DNA from: Streptomyces sp. NRRL F-5126
Lineage (GTDB): Bacteria > Actinomycetota > Actinomycetes > Streptomycetales > Streptomycetaceae
Assembly (NCBI RefSeq): GCF_000721265.1
Contig: NZ_JOFZ01000007.1
Coordinates: forward strand, 186,001 to 250,000
Direction: 5' to 3'
Length of the DNA: 64,000 nucleotides
Part shown: in pieces, positions 8,647-17,794 of the stretch
Layout: the number at the start of each line of letters is the position of its first letter
How positions within the stretch are numbered: the first letter of the stretch is position 1
Program-made: the position numbers and the translations under genes
The notes under the pieces: generated by a model
Seen by the model: only the letters and a program-made list of their open reading frames with translations
What the model was told of the DNA's origin: nothing
Databases searched by the model: none

Positions 8647-8945
8647 TCGTCGAAGATCCGAAAGTCACCGGATTATGCGGACACATCCGAGAGTGGCACA
8701 CGAGCAGCGCCACGAACACCGAATCCGGCGTCCTGGGCGCTGTCGCACGCGAGAGTGTTGTCACACGGCAACGGGAACCGGCCAACTCCCGGACCGCTAC
8801 CGAGGGTGGCCGGTGTGTTACATGTCCGGCTTGTCCCGTGCGCGGGTCGTGCCCGTACGAGCCGTTCCGCCTGGTCGGCTCGCGGACGGTGCACACCCCG
8901 TCCCGGAGCCGATCATGGCCGGTGATGTCCGGGCCGTGCCCTCGC
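8647..8945. other. Intergenic region without a recognisable gene
   Basis: This 299-bp stretch separates the GH2 gene end from the L,D-transpeptidase start, both on the minus strand. It must hold the transpeptidase promoter, and its G+C content falls near that gene. I see no supported open frame, strong hairpin or palindromic operator in it. Confidence 0.5.
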
Positions 8946-10814
8946 TCAGGCGCCTGGGGCGTCAGCGTCCTTCACGCCGGTAACGATGGTGCGGATCGTT
9001 TCCAGCGGCAGCTTGGGCGTGCCGTCGCAGAACAGCAGGCCGTTGGTCTCCTGCGCGGTGTCCATGAACTGCGTGTAGCAGAAACCCGCCACCAGCGGAC
9101 TCGTCCGCAGCGCACCGAACAACTCGCCCAGCAGCGCGGCGTACTGGGTGTCGGAACTGGTCTGCGTGTAGAAGAACTCCCCGTCGTCGCCCTTGAGGGA
9201 CAGGCCGCCGAACTCCGTGATCATCAGGGGCGCGTCACCCGCCGCGAACCGCTCGTCCTGCCGCTCGTCGAGGGTCAGCACGCGGCCCTGCGGCCCCGGG
9301 CCGTTCAGTACCGCGCCGAAACCGGCTGCGTCGCCGTAACGCGCCCTGAGCACGGCGGGGTCGGAGCAGTAGTCGTGGACGCCGAGGATGTCACTGTCGG
9401 TGTGCTCCCACCCCTCGTTCGACATCACGGGCCGCGTCGGATCGAGGGCGCGCGTGAGGCCGGCAAGGGCCGTCACGTAGTGCCGCTGCGCCGCGTCGTG
9501 CGCGATGTCCGAGGTGCCCCAGCTCTCGTTGACCGGCACCCAGGTGACCACCGAGGGGTGGCTGCGGTCCCGCCGCACCAGGTCGAGCCACTCGCGCGTG
9601 AGCAGCTCGACGGCCTCCGTGCCGAACTCGTAGGCAGCGCCGGTCTCGCCCCACACCAGCAGGCCGAGCCGGTCCGCCCAGTACAGGAACCTCGGGTCCT
9701 CGGCCTTCTGGTGGACGCGGACGGCGTTGAACCCCATCGCCTTGATCGTCTCGACCTCGCGGCGGAGCTCGTCCGTGCCGCTGCTGGCGAGCAGCGTCCT
9801 CGGCCGGTAGCCCTGGTTGAGCACCGAACGGACGTAACAGGGACGGTCGTTGAGCAGGAACACGCCGTCGCCCACCGCCGCGCTGCGCAGCCCCAGGTAG
9901 CTGTCCACGGCATCGACGACGCCGGCGGCGCGGATGTCGTCGGGGGAGGCGGGCGCGGGCGTGGCGGCGTCGCGCACGCTCACACGGGCATCCACCAGGG
10001 TCGGCGACTCGGGCCGCCACCACAGCTGCTCCCTGTCGATGCCGTTGCGCAGGGCGGGGATCGCCAGGTCGATGCGGACGCGGCGGCCCGTGGTCACGGT
10101 GGACGCCTCGGCCAGGACCCGGTCGCCGAGGCGCAGCACGACGTCCACAGCGAGCGGCCGGGACACCGGGCGCGCGAGCGTCACCTCGGCCACCACGCCG
10201 TGCGTGGGATCGGTGGTCCACGCCAGGTCGCCGATGTGCTGCTCCGGCACGGTCTCGGTCCACACGGTCTGCCAGATTCCGGTGGTCCGCTCGTACCAGA
10301 CGGCGTGCGGGCGCTCCTGCCAGTCCTGCTTGCCGCGCGGCACGCAGAGGTCGGCCGGGTCGTCCTCGGCGCGCACGACGAGCAGGTGCTCGCCGGCGCC
10401 CGGCCGCAGCGCGTTCGTCACGTCCGCGGTGAACGGCGTCTGCCCCCCGACGTGTTCGGCCACGAGGTGCCCGTCGAGCCAGACCCGGGCGCGGTGGTCG
10501 ACCGCGCCGAAGTGGATCAGCGTCCTGCCCTCCGGGGCGCCGGCCGGCACCAGCGTTCCGTGCGGCACGAGGAGGCGGTACCAGACGACCGGGTGCGGCC
10601 CGGTGTCGCCGATGCCGGAGTCGGGTGCCTCCGGCGGGTAGGGGACGACGATCTCCCGGTCGAACCCGCCGCTCTCCCGGTCGCAGAACCACCCCTCGCG
10701 CTCCCCGGCGTCGGCGTCGTCGTAGCCGAACTCCCAGGTGCCGTCCAGGCTGCTCCACCGGTCACGGCAGAGCATCGGCCTCGGGTACGACCCATCCTGT
10801 TCACTCGCCCTCAC
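8946..10814 (-). CDS. Glycoside hydrolase family 2 protein
   Basis: A 622-residue retaining glycosidase of the beta-galactosidase/beta-glucuronidase type. The N-terminal sugar-binding jelly roll (WSSLDGTWEFGYD onward), the immunoglobulin-like middle and the TIM barrel are in the usual order. The acid/base lies in VPVNESWG (Glu430) and the nucleophile in MITEFGG (Glu534). No signal peptide is seen, so it acts on imported oligosaccharides. The GTG start at 10814 has GGAGG 8 bases upstream. It is divergent from a LacI repressor gene with an operator palindrome between them, and lies beside a sugar importer. The sugar cannot be read. Confidence 0.88.
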   Translation of the reverse strand: MRASEQDGSYPRPMLCRDRWSSLDGTWEFGYDDADAGEREGWFCDRESGGFDREIVVPYPPEAPDSGIGDTGPHPVVWYRLLVPHGTLVPAGAPEGRTLIHFGAVDHRARVWLDGHLVAEHVGGQTPFTADVTNALRPGAGEHLLVVRAEDDPADLCVPRGKQDWQERPHAVWYERTTGIWQTVWTETVPEQHIGDLAWTTDPTHGVVAEVTLARPVSRPLAVDVVLRLGDRVLAEASTVTTGRRVRIDLAIPALRNGIDREQLWWRPESPTLVDARVSVRDAATPAPASPDDIRAAGVVDAVDSYLGLRSAAVGDGVFLLNDRPCYVRSVLNQGYRPRTLLASSGTDELRREVETIKAMGFNAVRVHQKAEDPRFLYWADRLGLLVWGETGAAYEFGTEAVELLTREWLDLVRRDRSHPSVVTWVPVNESWGTSDIAHDAAQRHYVTALAGLTRALDPTRPVMSNEGWEHTDSDILGVHDYCSDPAVLRARYGDAAGFGAVLNGPGPQGRVLTLDERQDERFAAGDAPLMITEFGGLSLKGDDGEFFYTQTSSDTQYAALLGELFGALRTSPLVAGFCYTQFMDTAQETNGLLFCDGTPKLPLETIRTIVTGVKDADAPGA

Positions 10815-10886
10815 GGGTCGTTCCTCCTTCTGCCTCGCCGGCAACGGGTTCCGTACAATCGGGTTCCGTTCATCATGTGTGATCGT

Positions 10887-10900
10887 TTGCATCGATGCAA
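10887..10900. promoter_or_regulatory. LacI-family operator TTGCATCGATGCAA
   Basis: A perfect 14-bp palindrome between the divergent GH2 and lacI-type genes. On the minus strand its TTGCAT half could be the -35 box, with CATGAT 17 bp downstream (10877-10872) as the -10 box for the GH2 gene. A near copy stands before the ABC importer operon. Confidence 0.75.
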
Positions 10901-10943
10901 GGTCGCGATGGGCGCCAGCCGACCCGACCGAAGGAGTTCCCCG

Positions 10944-11975
10944 GTGGCCAGAGTGCGGATGCGGGACGTGGCCGAACACGCCGGCGTATCGGTGCGGACC
11001 GTGTCCAACGTGGTGAGCGGTTACCGGCACGTCAGCCCCCAGACGCGCGCGCGTGTGCAGCGCTCGCTGGACGAACTGGGCTACAAGATGGACTACCTCG
11101 CGCGCGGCTTGCGCTCGGGCCGCACCGGGTTCGTCGCGCTCGCCGTGCCCTTCCTCGCGGAGCCCTACTTCGCCGAGCTCGCCCAGGCCGTGATCAGGGC
11201 CGCGGCGCGCCGAGGCGTCACGGTGCTCGTCGAGTCGACCGCCGGTGACCACGAGGCGGAGCGGCGCATCCTGGAGGGCGGGCTGACGAACGTCGCGGAC
11301 GGCGTGCTGTTCAGCGCCCTCACCGTACCGGCCGCCGACGTCACCGCCACGGCGCCGGACTTCCCCCTGGTCATGCTCGGCGAACACGACGTCGGCGACC
11401 GCTTCCCGCGCGTCGGCATCGACAACGTCGCCGCCGCCCGCACCGTCGTGGAACACCTGCTCGCGCAGGGCTGCCGGCGCATCGTGGCGCTCGGCAGGAA
11501 CGGCAGCGAGAACGGGCGCCAGCGCGCCGAGGGCTACCGGCAGGCGCTGTCCGCGGCCGGGGTGCGGCGGGTCAACTGGCTGGTCGAGCCCGTGGACGAC
11601 TGGAACAGGGCGCAGGGCTACGAGGCGGTGAGCCGGCTGCTCGAAGGCAGCGGCCCGCTGCCGGACGCGATCTTCGCCTTCAACGACGCGCTGGCCGTCG
11701 GGGCGCTGCGGGCGCTCGACGCGTCAGGGGTGCGCGTGCCCGGCGAGATCGCGGTCGCCGGCATCGACGACGTCCCGGAGTCCGCCTACACCCACCCGCC
11801 GCTCACGTCCATCGCCCCGGATCTGGAGGTGATCGCGGAGCGCGCCCTCACGCTCCTCGACGAGCAGGGCCGAAGTGGCGGGCAGGACACCGCTCCGCAC
11901 TCCGCCCGGCGGGAGGCGACGCCCTTCCGTCTGGTCGTGCGCGAATCCTCGCTGCGGCCGCCGCAGGTGCCTTGA
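10944..11975 (+). CDS. LacI-family repressor of the GH2/sugar importer locus
   Basis: A 343-residue LacI/GalR regulator. The N-terminal helix-turn-helix and hinge read MRDVAEHAGVSVRTVSNVVSG, and the periplasmic-binding-protein-like effector domain fills residues 65-330 with IDNVAAARTVVEHLL and IFAFNDALAVGAL as typical segments. The GTG at 10944 is preceded by AAGGAG at 7-nt spacing. Identical-core palindromes occur just upstream of this gene and upstream of the importer operon, so it probably represses itself or the GH2 gene as well as the importer until the sugar is present. Confidence 0.9.
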   Translation: MARVRMRDVAEHAGVSVRTVSNVVSGYRHVSPQTRARVQRSLDELGYKMDYLARGLRSGRTGFVALAVPFLAEPYFAELAQAVIRAAARRGVTVLVESTAGDHEAERRILEGGLTNVADGVLFSALTVPAADVTATAPDFPLVMLGEHDVGDRFPRVGIDNVAAARTVVEHLLAQGCRRIVALGRNGSENGRQRAEGYRQALSAAGVRRVNWLVEPVDDWNRAQGYEAVSRLLEGSGPLPDAIFAFNDALAVGALRALDASGVRVPGEIAVAGIDDVPESAYTHPPLTSIAPDLEVIAERALTLLDEQGRSGGQDTAPHSARREATPFRLVVRESSLRPPQVP

Positions 11976-12031
11976 GCGGGTGCCGCGAGCCTGCGGCGTG
12001 ACTCGCCCCGGTGTCAGTTTGCGAACACCTA

Positions 12032-12045
12032 TTGCATCGATGAAA
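12032..12045. promoter_or_regulatory. LacI-family operator, near-palindrome
   Basis: TTGCATCGATGAAA differs from the perfect palindrome at 10887 by one base and lies 60 bp before the binding-protein ATG. TTGCAT here could be the -35 box with CAACGT 17 bp downstream (12055-12060), the same geometry as at the GH2 promoter. Confidence 0.7.
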
Positions 12046-12104
12046 AGACTGTGTCAACGTCTGCGCCATCGAGTTCACATCGTTGTAACGAGGTGCATAC
12101 CCCC

Positions 12105-13445
12105 ATGAGCGGAGCGATGACGCGCCGACGCCTGCTGGCACTCGGTGGCGGCCTGGCCCTGACCGGAGGGCTGTCGGCCTGCTCATCCCCGTTGGCCTCC
12201 GGCCTGACGGGCTCGCAGCCGGACACGGCCGACGTCATCTACTGGAACCTCTTCAGCGGCGGCGACGGCGCCAACATGGTGCTGATGGAGAACGCCTTCA
12301 GGAAGCAGTACCCCGGTGTGACACTGGAGGCCACCGTCCTGGGCTGGGGCAACCCGTACTACACGAAACTCGCGCTGGCGACGGCGAGCGGCACACCGCC
12401 GGACGTCGGGATCTCGCACCTGTCCCGGCTCCCCCTGCTCGCCGCGGCCCGGCTGCTGGAACCGGTGGAGGACACCGGCGTCACGGGCCTCGGCGTCACC
12501 CGCGACAAGTTCACGCCCGCGGCCTGGCAGAAGGCGACGGTCGACGGCACGGTGTACGCGGTCCCGCTGGACACCCACCCCTTCGTGCTCTACTACAACG
12601 TCGACCTGGCGAAGAAGGCCGGGCTGCTCAACGCCGCGGGCGACGGCCTGAAGCCGATGAAGGGCGCGCACGAGTTCGTCGAAGCGGTCAAGGCGATGAA
12701 GGACGCGGGCGCCAAGTACGGCGCCGCGATGTCCATCACCGGTGACCCGGCCACCGCGTGGCGCTACTTCAGCATGATCTACCGCGGACTCGCGGGACCC
12801 GTCGTCACCGACTCGGGCACCCGCATCGACATCGACACGGACGCGATGGAGGAGACGTTCGCCTTCATGCAGAGCCTCACGGGCCCAGGCCTCATGCCGA
12901 AGAGCCTCAACGGCTCGGGCGCGAACGTGCTGTTCTCCACGGGCAAGGCGGGATTCCTGTTCGACGGCGAGTGGCAGATACCGTCGTACCGGCTGGTCAA
13001 GGGCCTGCACTTCAACGTCGTGCCCTTTCCGGCGCTGCTCGGACCCAAGCCGGTCGCCTACGCCGACTCGCACGCCCTCGTCGTGCCGCGCAACCCGAAC
13101 CGCTCACCGGAGCGCACCGCGAACGCGGCCCGGTTCATCAAGAGCCTGCTCGGCCACAGCGCGACCTGGGCGCAGGGGGGCCACGTGCCCGCCTGGCTGC
13201 CTGTCCAGCGCAGCAAGGCCTTCCTGGACCAGTCCCCGCAACGCAACTACGTGCAGGCCGCCTTCAACGCGCAGTACGACCCGGTCGCCTGGTACACGGG
13301 CGCCGGCTCGGACTTCCAGAACACCGTGGGCGGGACGATCATCGAGGCACTCGCCGGGCGGCTCGGCCCGAGGAGCGCCGTCGCCGCCATGCGTACCGAC
13401 TTGAAGCGCTACACCACGGCCCGACCGCCGGTCACGATGAAGTAG
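12105..13445 (+). CDS. Sugar ABC transporter substrate-binding lipoprotein
   Basis: A 446-residue extracellular solute-binding protein of family 1. The N-terminus has a twin-arginine-like stretch TRRRLLALGGGLALTGG followed by a lipobox LSAC, so it is lipid-anchored outside the membrane. The mature part shows YWNLFSGGDG and later KAGFLFDGEW segments typical of oligosaccharide-binding proteins. Two permease genes follow at short spacing, but no ATPase is encoded; importers of this class in Streptomyces usually share the MsiK ATPase from elsewhere. The ATG at 12105 is used (GAGGTG upstream); ATG 12117 is an alternative. Confidence 0.9.
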   Translation: MSGAMTRRRLLALGGGLALTGGLSACSSPLASGLTGSQPDTADVIYWNLFSGGDGANMVLMENAFRKQYPGVTLEATVLGWGNPYYTKLALATASGTPPDVGISHLSRLPLLAAARLLEPVEDTGVTGLGVTRDKFTPAAWQKATVDGTVYAVPLDTHPFVLYYNVDLAKKAGLLNAAGDGLKPMKGAHEFVEAVKAMKDAGAKYGAAMSITGDPATAWRYFSMIYRGLAGPVVTDSGTRIDIDTDAMEETFAFMQSLTGPGLMPKSLNGSGANVLFSTGKAGFLFDGEWQIPSYRLVKGLHFNVVPFPALLGPKPVAYADSHALVVPRNPNRSPERTANAARFIKSLLGHSATWAQGGHVPAWLPVQRSKAFLDQSPQRNYVQAAFNAQYDPVAWYTGAGSDFQNTVGGTIIEALAGRLGPRSAVAAMRTDLKRYTTARPPVTMK

Positions 13446-13457
13446 GAGTCCGACACC

Positions 13458-14417
13458 ATGACGACCGTCGCCTCGACGCGACCGGCACACCCGACGGCGC
13501 CCGTACCCAGGGCCGGTCAGCGACCGCGCCGCTCGGGCCGCCGGGCCGGCGTGCTGTTCAGCACCCCGTTCCTGATCATCTACCTGCTCTTCCTCGTCGG
13601 CCCGCTGATCATGGGCATCGTGCTCAGCTTCTTCAACACCACCACCGTCAAGGACGGCCTCGGCGGCTGGGTCGGAGTGTCGAACTACGCGAAGGTGCTG
13701 GGGGACTCCCTCTTCTGGGACGCCATGTGGCACTCCGTACTGTTCACACTGATCACCACGCCACTCCTGGTGGGGCTCGCGCTGCTGTTCGCCATCCTCG
13801 CGTCCCGCATCCGGCGCGGCAGGGTCTTCTACCGGCTGGCGTTCTTCGCCCCGTACGTGGTGCCGTCCTCGGTGGTCGCGCTGATCTTCCTGTGGATGTA
13901 CACGCCCGAAGTCGGCCTGATACCGAAGCTGTTCAGCGCCGTCGGCCTGACGGCGCCCGACTTCATCGGGTCCACGTCGGGCGGCTGGACCGCGGTCATC
14001 CTCATGACGCTGTGGTGGACGTTCGGCTTCAACTTCGTCCTCTACACGGCCGCGATCCAGGACGTGCCGCCTGACGTGTACGAGGCCGCCGCCATCGACG
14101 GGGCGAGCCCGTGGCAGCAGATCCGGCTGATCACCGTGCCCCTGCTCAACCCGACCACCAGCCTCGTGCTGATCCTGCAGATCCTGGCGTCCCTGAAGGT
14201 GTTCGACCAGATCTACCTGCTGCTCGCAGGAGGCCCCAACCAGTCGACCCGGCCTGTCATCGAGTACATCTACGACACCGGCTTCACGTCCTACAGGGGC
14301 GGCTACGGCGCAGCCGCCACCATGGTCTATTTCGTCATCATCGTCGCGGTCTCGGCAGCCTGGTACGGGCTGCGCCGGTTGCGCGCGACCGGTACCGCGG
14401 CCCGTGCCGCGGCCTGA
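13458..14417 (+). CDS. Sugar ABC transporter permease, MalF-like
   Basis: A 319-residue inner-membrane permease with six membrane segments and the EAA-type loop YEAAAIDGASPWQQIRLITVPLL, which contacts the ATPase. It begins 12 bp after the binding-protein stop with AGGAG before the ATG. With the following permease it would form the heterodimeric channel of the carbohydrate uptake-1 type importer controlled by the adjacent LacI regulator. Confidence 0.92.
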   Translation: MTTVASTRPAHPTAPVPRAGQRPRRSGRRAGVLFSTPFLIIYLLFLVGPLIMGIVLSFFNTTTVKDGLGGWVGVSNYAKVLGDSLFWDAMWHSVLFTLITTPLLVGLALLFAILASRIRRGRVFYRLAFFAPYVVPSSVVALIFLWMYTPEVGLIPKLFSAVGLTAPDFIGSTSGGWTAVILMTLWWTFGFNFVLYTAAIQDVPPDVYEAAAIDGASPWQQIRLITVPLLNPTTSLVLILQILASLKVFDQIYLLLAGGPNQSTRPVIEYIYDTGFTSYRGGYGAAATMVYFVIIVAVSAAWYGLRRLRATGTAARAAA

Positions 14418-14429
14418 GCGGAGGACACC

Positions 14430-15302
14430 TTGAGCACCATCACCCGGCCGAGGCGCACCGCGGCCCAAGGATCGCCCACCGTGAACGGGGCGACACTCTT
14501 CAACCGGCTCTGCGCCGTGTGCCTCACGCTGTTCGCCCTGATCTGGTTCGTCCCCTTCGCATGGGCGATCATCACCTCCCTGAGGCAGGACGGCTCGATC
14601 ACCCGGGCGCCGATGTCGCCGTTCGCCGGCGGCTGGTCGCTGCACGCCTACAGTTTCGCGTGGCACAACTACCCGATCGGCTACTGGTACCTCAACAGCC
14701 TGGTCATCGCGGCCCTCGCGGTGGTCTTCACCGTCGCTTTCTGCTCGATGGCGGGCTTCGCCCTGGCCTTCCTGCGCTTCCCCGGCAGGAACCTGGTCAT
14801 CGCGCTCGTCACCGCCGGCCTCATGCTGCCCACCGAGGCGCTGGTGCTTCCGCAGTTCATCGAGTACCGGTCGCTGCACCTGCTCGGCACCTACTGGGCC
14901 CTGGTCCTGCCTTCGGTCGCCGCGCCGGTGTCGGTCTTCATCTTCCAGGCGTTCTTCAAGGGCATCCCCACCCCGCTGATCGAGGCGGCACGCATCGACG
15001 GCGCGAGCTGGTGGCGCGTCTACTGGACGGTCTGCATGCCGATCTGCCGTCCGGCCGTCTCCACCGTGTCGATCCTGACGTTCATCAGCTCCTGGAACGC
15101 GTTCCTGTGGCCGCTGCTGGTGCTGAACCAGACCAAGTCCCAGACGATCCCGGTGGGCCTGTCGTCGCTGGTGAGCAACACCAACATCCAGTACGCGGAG
15201 GTCATGGCGTCGTCCGTGCTCGGGTTCCTGCCGCTGATCGCGGTGTTCCTGGTCTTCCAGCGGCGGATCGTGCAGGGCGTGGCGACCACCGGCATCAAGT
15301 AG
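14430..15302 (+). CDS. Sugar ABC transporter permease, MalG-like
   Basis: A 290-residue permease with six membrane segments and an EAA loop (IEAARIDGASWWRVYWTVCMPI). The start is TTG at 14430 with GGAGG about 5 bases upstream. It is the last gene of the importer operon; no ATPase gene follows, and a perfect hairpin lies 35 bp beyond the stop, inside the end of the convergent anti-sigma-like gene. Confidence 0.92.
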   Translation: MSTITRPRRTAAQGSPTVNGATLFNRLCAVCLTLFALIWFVPFAWAIITSLRQDGSITRAPMSPFAGGWSLHAYSFAWHNYPIGYWYLNSLVIAALAVVFTVAFCSMAGFALAFLRFPGRNLVIALVTAGLMLPTEALVLPQFIEYRSLHLLGTYWALVLPSVAAPVSVFIFQAFFKGIPTPLIEAARIDGASWWRVYWTVCMPICRPAVSTVSILTFISSWNAFLWPLLVLNQTKSQTIPVGLSSLVSNTNIQYAEVMASSVLGFLPLIAVFLVFQRRIVQGVATTGIK

Positions 15303-15328
15303 GCAGCGCCGGCCTCCACGTACGAATG

Positions 15329-15589
15329 TCAGGCCGAGGACCCGGGGCCGGCAGGCCCCGGGTCCTGCGACACCGCGGCGAGCAGCCCTTCGAACTCGTC
15401 CGAGCACGGCCCGCACGCGCGCAGGTGTGCCACGACCCCGGCGAACCTCGTGGTGTCCGCGCCGGCCGCCACGTACTCCACGTACACGTGCAGGAGCTCC
15501 ATGGCCCGCGCGCAACCCACGTCGCGCGGGTCCGTCGCGAGGAACGTGCTGAGCCGCTGAGCGGGGGAGCGGTTGCCGCTGTCTGTCAT
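15329..15589 (-). CDS. Anti-sigma-factor-like zinc protein
   Basis: An 86-residue protein with an HLRACGPC motif near residue 55, the H-x3-C-x2-C zinc site of anti-sigma domains. Its ATG overlaps the stop of the upstream sigma factor gene by 4 bases, so the two are translationally coupled. There is no membrane segment, so it would act in the cytoplasm, possibly sensing redox through the zinc site. The last codons form one arm of a strong hairpin that also serves the convergent importer operon. Confidence 0.75.
   Translation of the reverse strand: MTDSGNRSPAQRLSTFLATDPRDVGCARAMELLHVYVEYVAAGADTTRFAGVVAHLRACGPCSDEFEGLLAAVSQDPGPAGPGSSA
15337..15366. terminator. Bidirectional hairpin inside the anti-sigma-like gene end
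   Basis: A perfect 13-bp stem AGGACCCGGGGCC/GGCCCCGGGTCCT with a GGCA loop, located between the importer operon and the convergent anti-sigma-like gene but inside the latter's last coding stretch. Confidence 0.6.
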
Positions 15590-16296
15590 CGTCGCTCCCG
15601 GGCGCTCGCGTCCAGATGGCCCTGCGCCTCGAGTCGGGACCGCAGCTTGCGCCGCGCGTCGAACATCGTCTTGTAGATCGCGTTGCGGTTCGTGTCCAAC
15701 TCCGCCACCAGCGCTTCGAGCGGCACCGCGTCGAGGACCAGCGCCACGAACACGCGCCGCTGGTGCGGGGTGAGTACGTCGTCCACGGCCCTGCGCAGCG
15801 CGTCGGTCAGCTCGCGGGCCTCGGATTCACGCTGTGGATCCATGCCCAGCCGGTCAGGCAGCCGCTCCCAGGCACCGGCGTCGAGCGGCACGCCCTCCGT
15901 GCGCCAGAAGTGGCGCCCGAGCTTGGTCGACACCTCGAACACGACGAACTTGTAGGCCCATGTGGTGAAACGGCTCTCGCCCCGGAAACCGCCCACTTTC
16001 CGCGTGATGGCGAGCAGAGCGTCATCGGCCGCCTGGTGCGCGAGATCGTCCAGCTCGGGACCCGTGATGCGGTGGCGGCCGCGTCTGCGGTGAAGTTCCT
16101 TGAACGCGATGCGCAGCAGCTGCCCGTGCAGTCGCGCGCACGCACGTACGTGCTGTTCGCCGGTGGACGAAAGCGCGTCGAGCCAATCCCGCGAGTCGGG
16201 ATCGAGGCCGTGCGCCGGCTGCCCGGAGTCCGCGCCGGGACGTGCGGGCACGACCTCACCGTGCTCACCGGTGTCCGCGGGAACCATGGACCTCAT
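15586..16296 (-). CDS. RNA polymerase sigma-70 family factor, ECF-like
   Basis: A 236-residue sigma factor. Region 2 is seen at ITRKVGGFRGESRFTTWAYKFVVFEV (about residues 98-123 in two joined segments), and region 4 at TPHQRRVFVALVLD and TNRNAIYKTMFDARRKLR near the C-terminus. It starts close to the divergent region next to the GT-C-like gene and is coupled to the small zinc protein downstream, which probably inhibits it. No SnoaL extension is present. Target promoters cannot be deduced. Confidence 0.9.
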   Translation of the reverse strand: MRSMVPADTGEHGEVVPARPGADSGQPAHGLDPDSRDWLDALSSTGEQHVRACARLHGQLLRIAFKELHRRRGRHRITGPELDDLAHQAADDALLAITRKVGGFRGESRFTTWAYKFVVFEVSTKLGRHFWRTEGVPLDAGAWERLPDRLGMDPQRESEARELTDALRRAVDDVLTPHQRRVFVALVLDAVPLEALVAELDTNRNAIYKTMFDARRKLRSRLEAQGHLDASARERR

Positions 16297-16359
16297 CCTT
16301 ACCGTGCGGGAACGTGGCGGAACTCAACACAGTGGGGCCCGCGGCCCGCGGGCGTGCCA

Positions 16360-17742
16360 TCACCACCCCGTCAGCAGCAGGTGGTTGATCAGCAGCGCCG
16401 CGCACGCCTGCGCGGCCAGCCATCCGCGGTGGTCGCCCCGGGGCAGCAGAGCCGCCGACGCCGGCAGCCACAACGTGAACGGCAGCCAGATCCGCTCGGT
16501 CTCCGCCTTGCTCATACCCGACAGGTCGGCCGCCACGATGGCCAGCAGGAACGCGCAGCAGAGCAGGACGAGCCCACGGTGGTCCCGCAGCGGAAAGCGC
16601 AGCGCGCGGCCCATCCCCGCGACCGACGCGAGCCCCGCTGCCGCGACCACCGTGGCCAGGTCGCCGAACAGCCAGTAGGAGTAGGGGCGTACGCCGCCGA
16701 GCCCCTGGTAGTACCGCTCGACCAGCAGTGGGTAGGCATCCCACCAGCGAAAACCCAGCACGGCGAACACGGCCACCACCGCGGCCACCGCGCCGAGTAC
16801 GTACGGCAGAGGCCGCAGGTTGCGCGCGGCGAGCAGTATCGCGAGGCCGGGGAGGGCGATCAGCGTGAGCCCGTACGACACGTGCACCGCGAGTCCGAAG
16901 AGCAGACCGCTGCCGAGCGCCGCGGCCACAGGGGCGCGCACGCGCCGGGTGGCCGCCAGCGCCAGCAGAGCGAGCGCCCACGCGGCGACGCACGCGAAGT
17001 ACCCGTCGGCGGACGCACCCACCCAGATGGCGCCGGGCGTCAGGACGAGGAACGGCGCCGCCCGCCGTGCCGTGGTCTCGGAACACAGGCAGCGCAGCGT
17101 GACCAGCGCCGCGACGGCCACGGACGTGCCCGCCACGATGCAGAACACGCCTGCCCAGGCCCCGCCACCGAGCCCCAGGCGGTCCAGGAGGACGAACGTG
17201 AGCACGGCGCCCGGCGGATGGCCCGCCACGTGTGCCGGCCAGTAGCCGGGGTGGCCGCCGACGATGTGCTGCGAGAACGTCTGCAGGGTCGGCAGGATGT
17301 CGTGGAAGCGGGGCACTGCGGGCACGTACTCGTGACGCGTCGTGAGGCGCCCCGCGATGCCGCGCTGCCATCCGTCGATCAGGGCGAGCGAGAACGTCCA
17401 CACCAGGGCGGCGGCCCACGCGGACGCCAGCAGCGCGCGCCAGGGGAGCAGCGCCGCGACCGCGGGCCCGTACGCGACGAACAGCACTGCGGCCGCCACC
17501 GCCGCGGGCGTCCCCGGGCCGACGTGGGGCATCCAGTGGGCCAGCAGGGGTGGCCAGGACGTGCCCAGGGTGCCGTCGGCCCGCTGGATGAGACCGCCCA
17601 CGACGGCAGCCGCCGCGAAAAGTACGAGGGCTGCCGCCACCGCGACGAGATCGCGGCTTCTCGCGATCGGCCTTTCCGCCGTTTCAGTGCTGGAAGGGCT
17701 GCCTGCTGGACGGCGCGAGAAGGAAACGGTCACGGGCGCCAC
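16360..17742 (-). CDS. Polytopic membrane protein, GT-C glycosyltransferase-like
   Basis: A 460-residue protein with about eleven hydrophobic segments. A conserved-looking extracytoplasmic loop after the third or fourth helix contains PRFHDILPTLQTFSQH and HVAGHPPGA, resembling the acceptor loops of GT-C mannosyl/arabinosyltransferases that use polyprenyl-phosphate sugars. It starts with GTG 299 bp from the divergent molybdenum enzyme gene, and its stop lies 63 bp beyond the sigma factor gene start on the same strand. In this neighbourhood with GT2, epimerase and DUF2064 genes, a role in moving a sugar from a lipid carrier across the membrane is plausible but unproven. Confidence 0.65.
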   Translation of the reverse strand: MAPVTVSFSRRPAGSPSSTETAERPIARSRDLVAVAAALVLFAAAAVVGGLIQRADGTLGTSWPPLLAHWMPHVGPGTPAAVAAAVLFVAYGPAVAALLPWRALLASAWAAALVWTFSLALIDGWQRGIAGRLTTRHEYVPAVPRFHDILPTLQTFSQHIVGGHPGYWPAHVAGHPPGAVLTFVLLDRLGLGGGAWAGVFCIVAGTSVAVAALVTLRCLCSETTARRAAPFLVLTPGAIWVGASADGYFACVAAWALALLALAATRRVRAPVAAALGSGLLFGLAVHVSYGLTLIALPGLAILLAARNLRPLPYVLGAVAAVVAVFAVLGFRWWDAYPLLVERYYQGLGGVRPYSYWLFGDLATVVAAAGLASVAGMGRALRFPLRDHRGLVLLCCAFLLAIVAADLSGMSKAETERIWLPFTLWLPASAALLPRGDHRGWLAAQACAALLINHLLLTGW

Positions 17743-17794
17743 TCTAATACCCCGGAGCCGTCATACTTTCGTAAGGAATGGCGGAGGAATACTC

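Noticed and set aside
8373..10943. A very long plus-strand open frame running into the LacI gene.
   Set aside because: It is the antisense shadow of the GH2 and L,D-transpeptidase genes in GC-rich DNA; its protein is Arg/Pro/Gly/Ala-rich with no domain, and the LacI gene has its own GTG with a good ribosome site at 10944.
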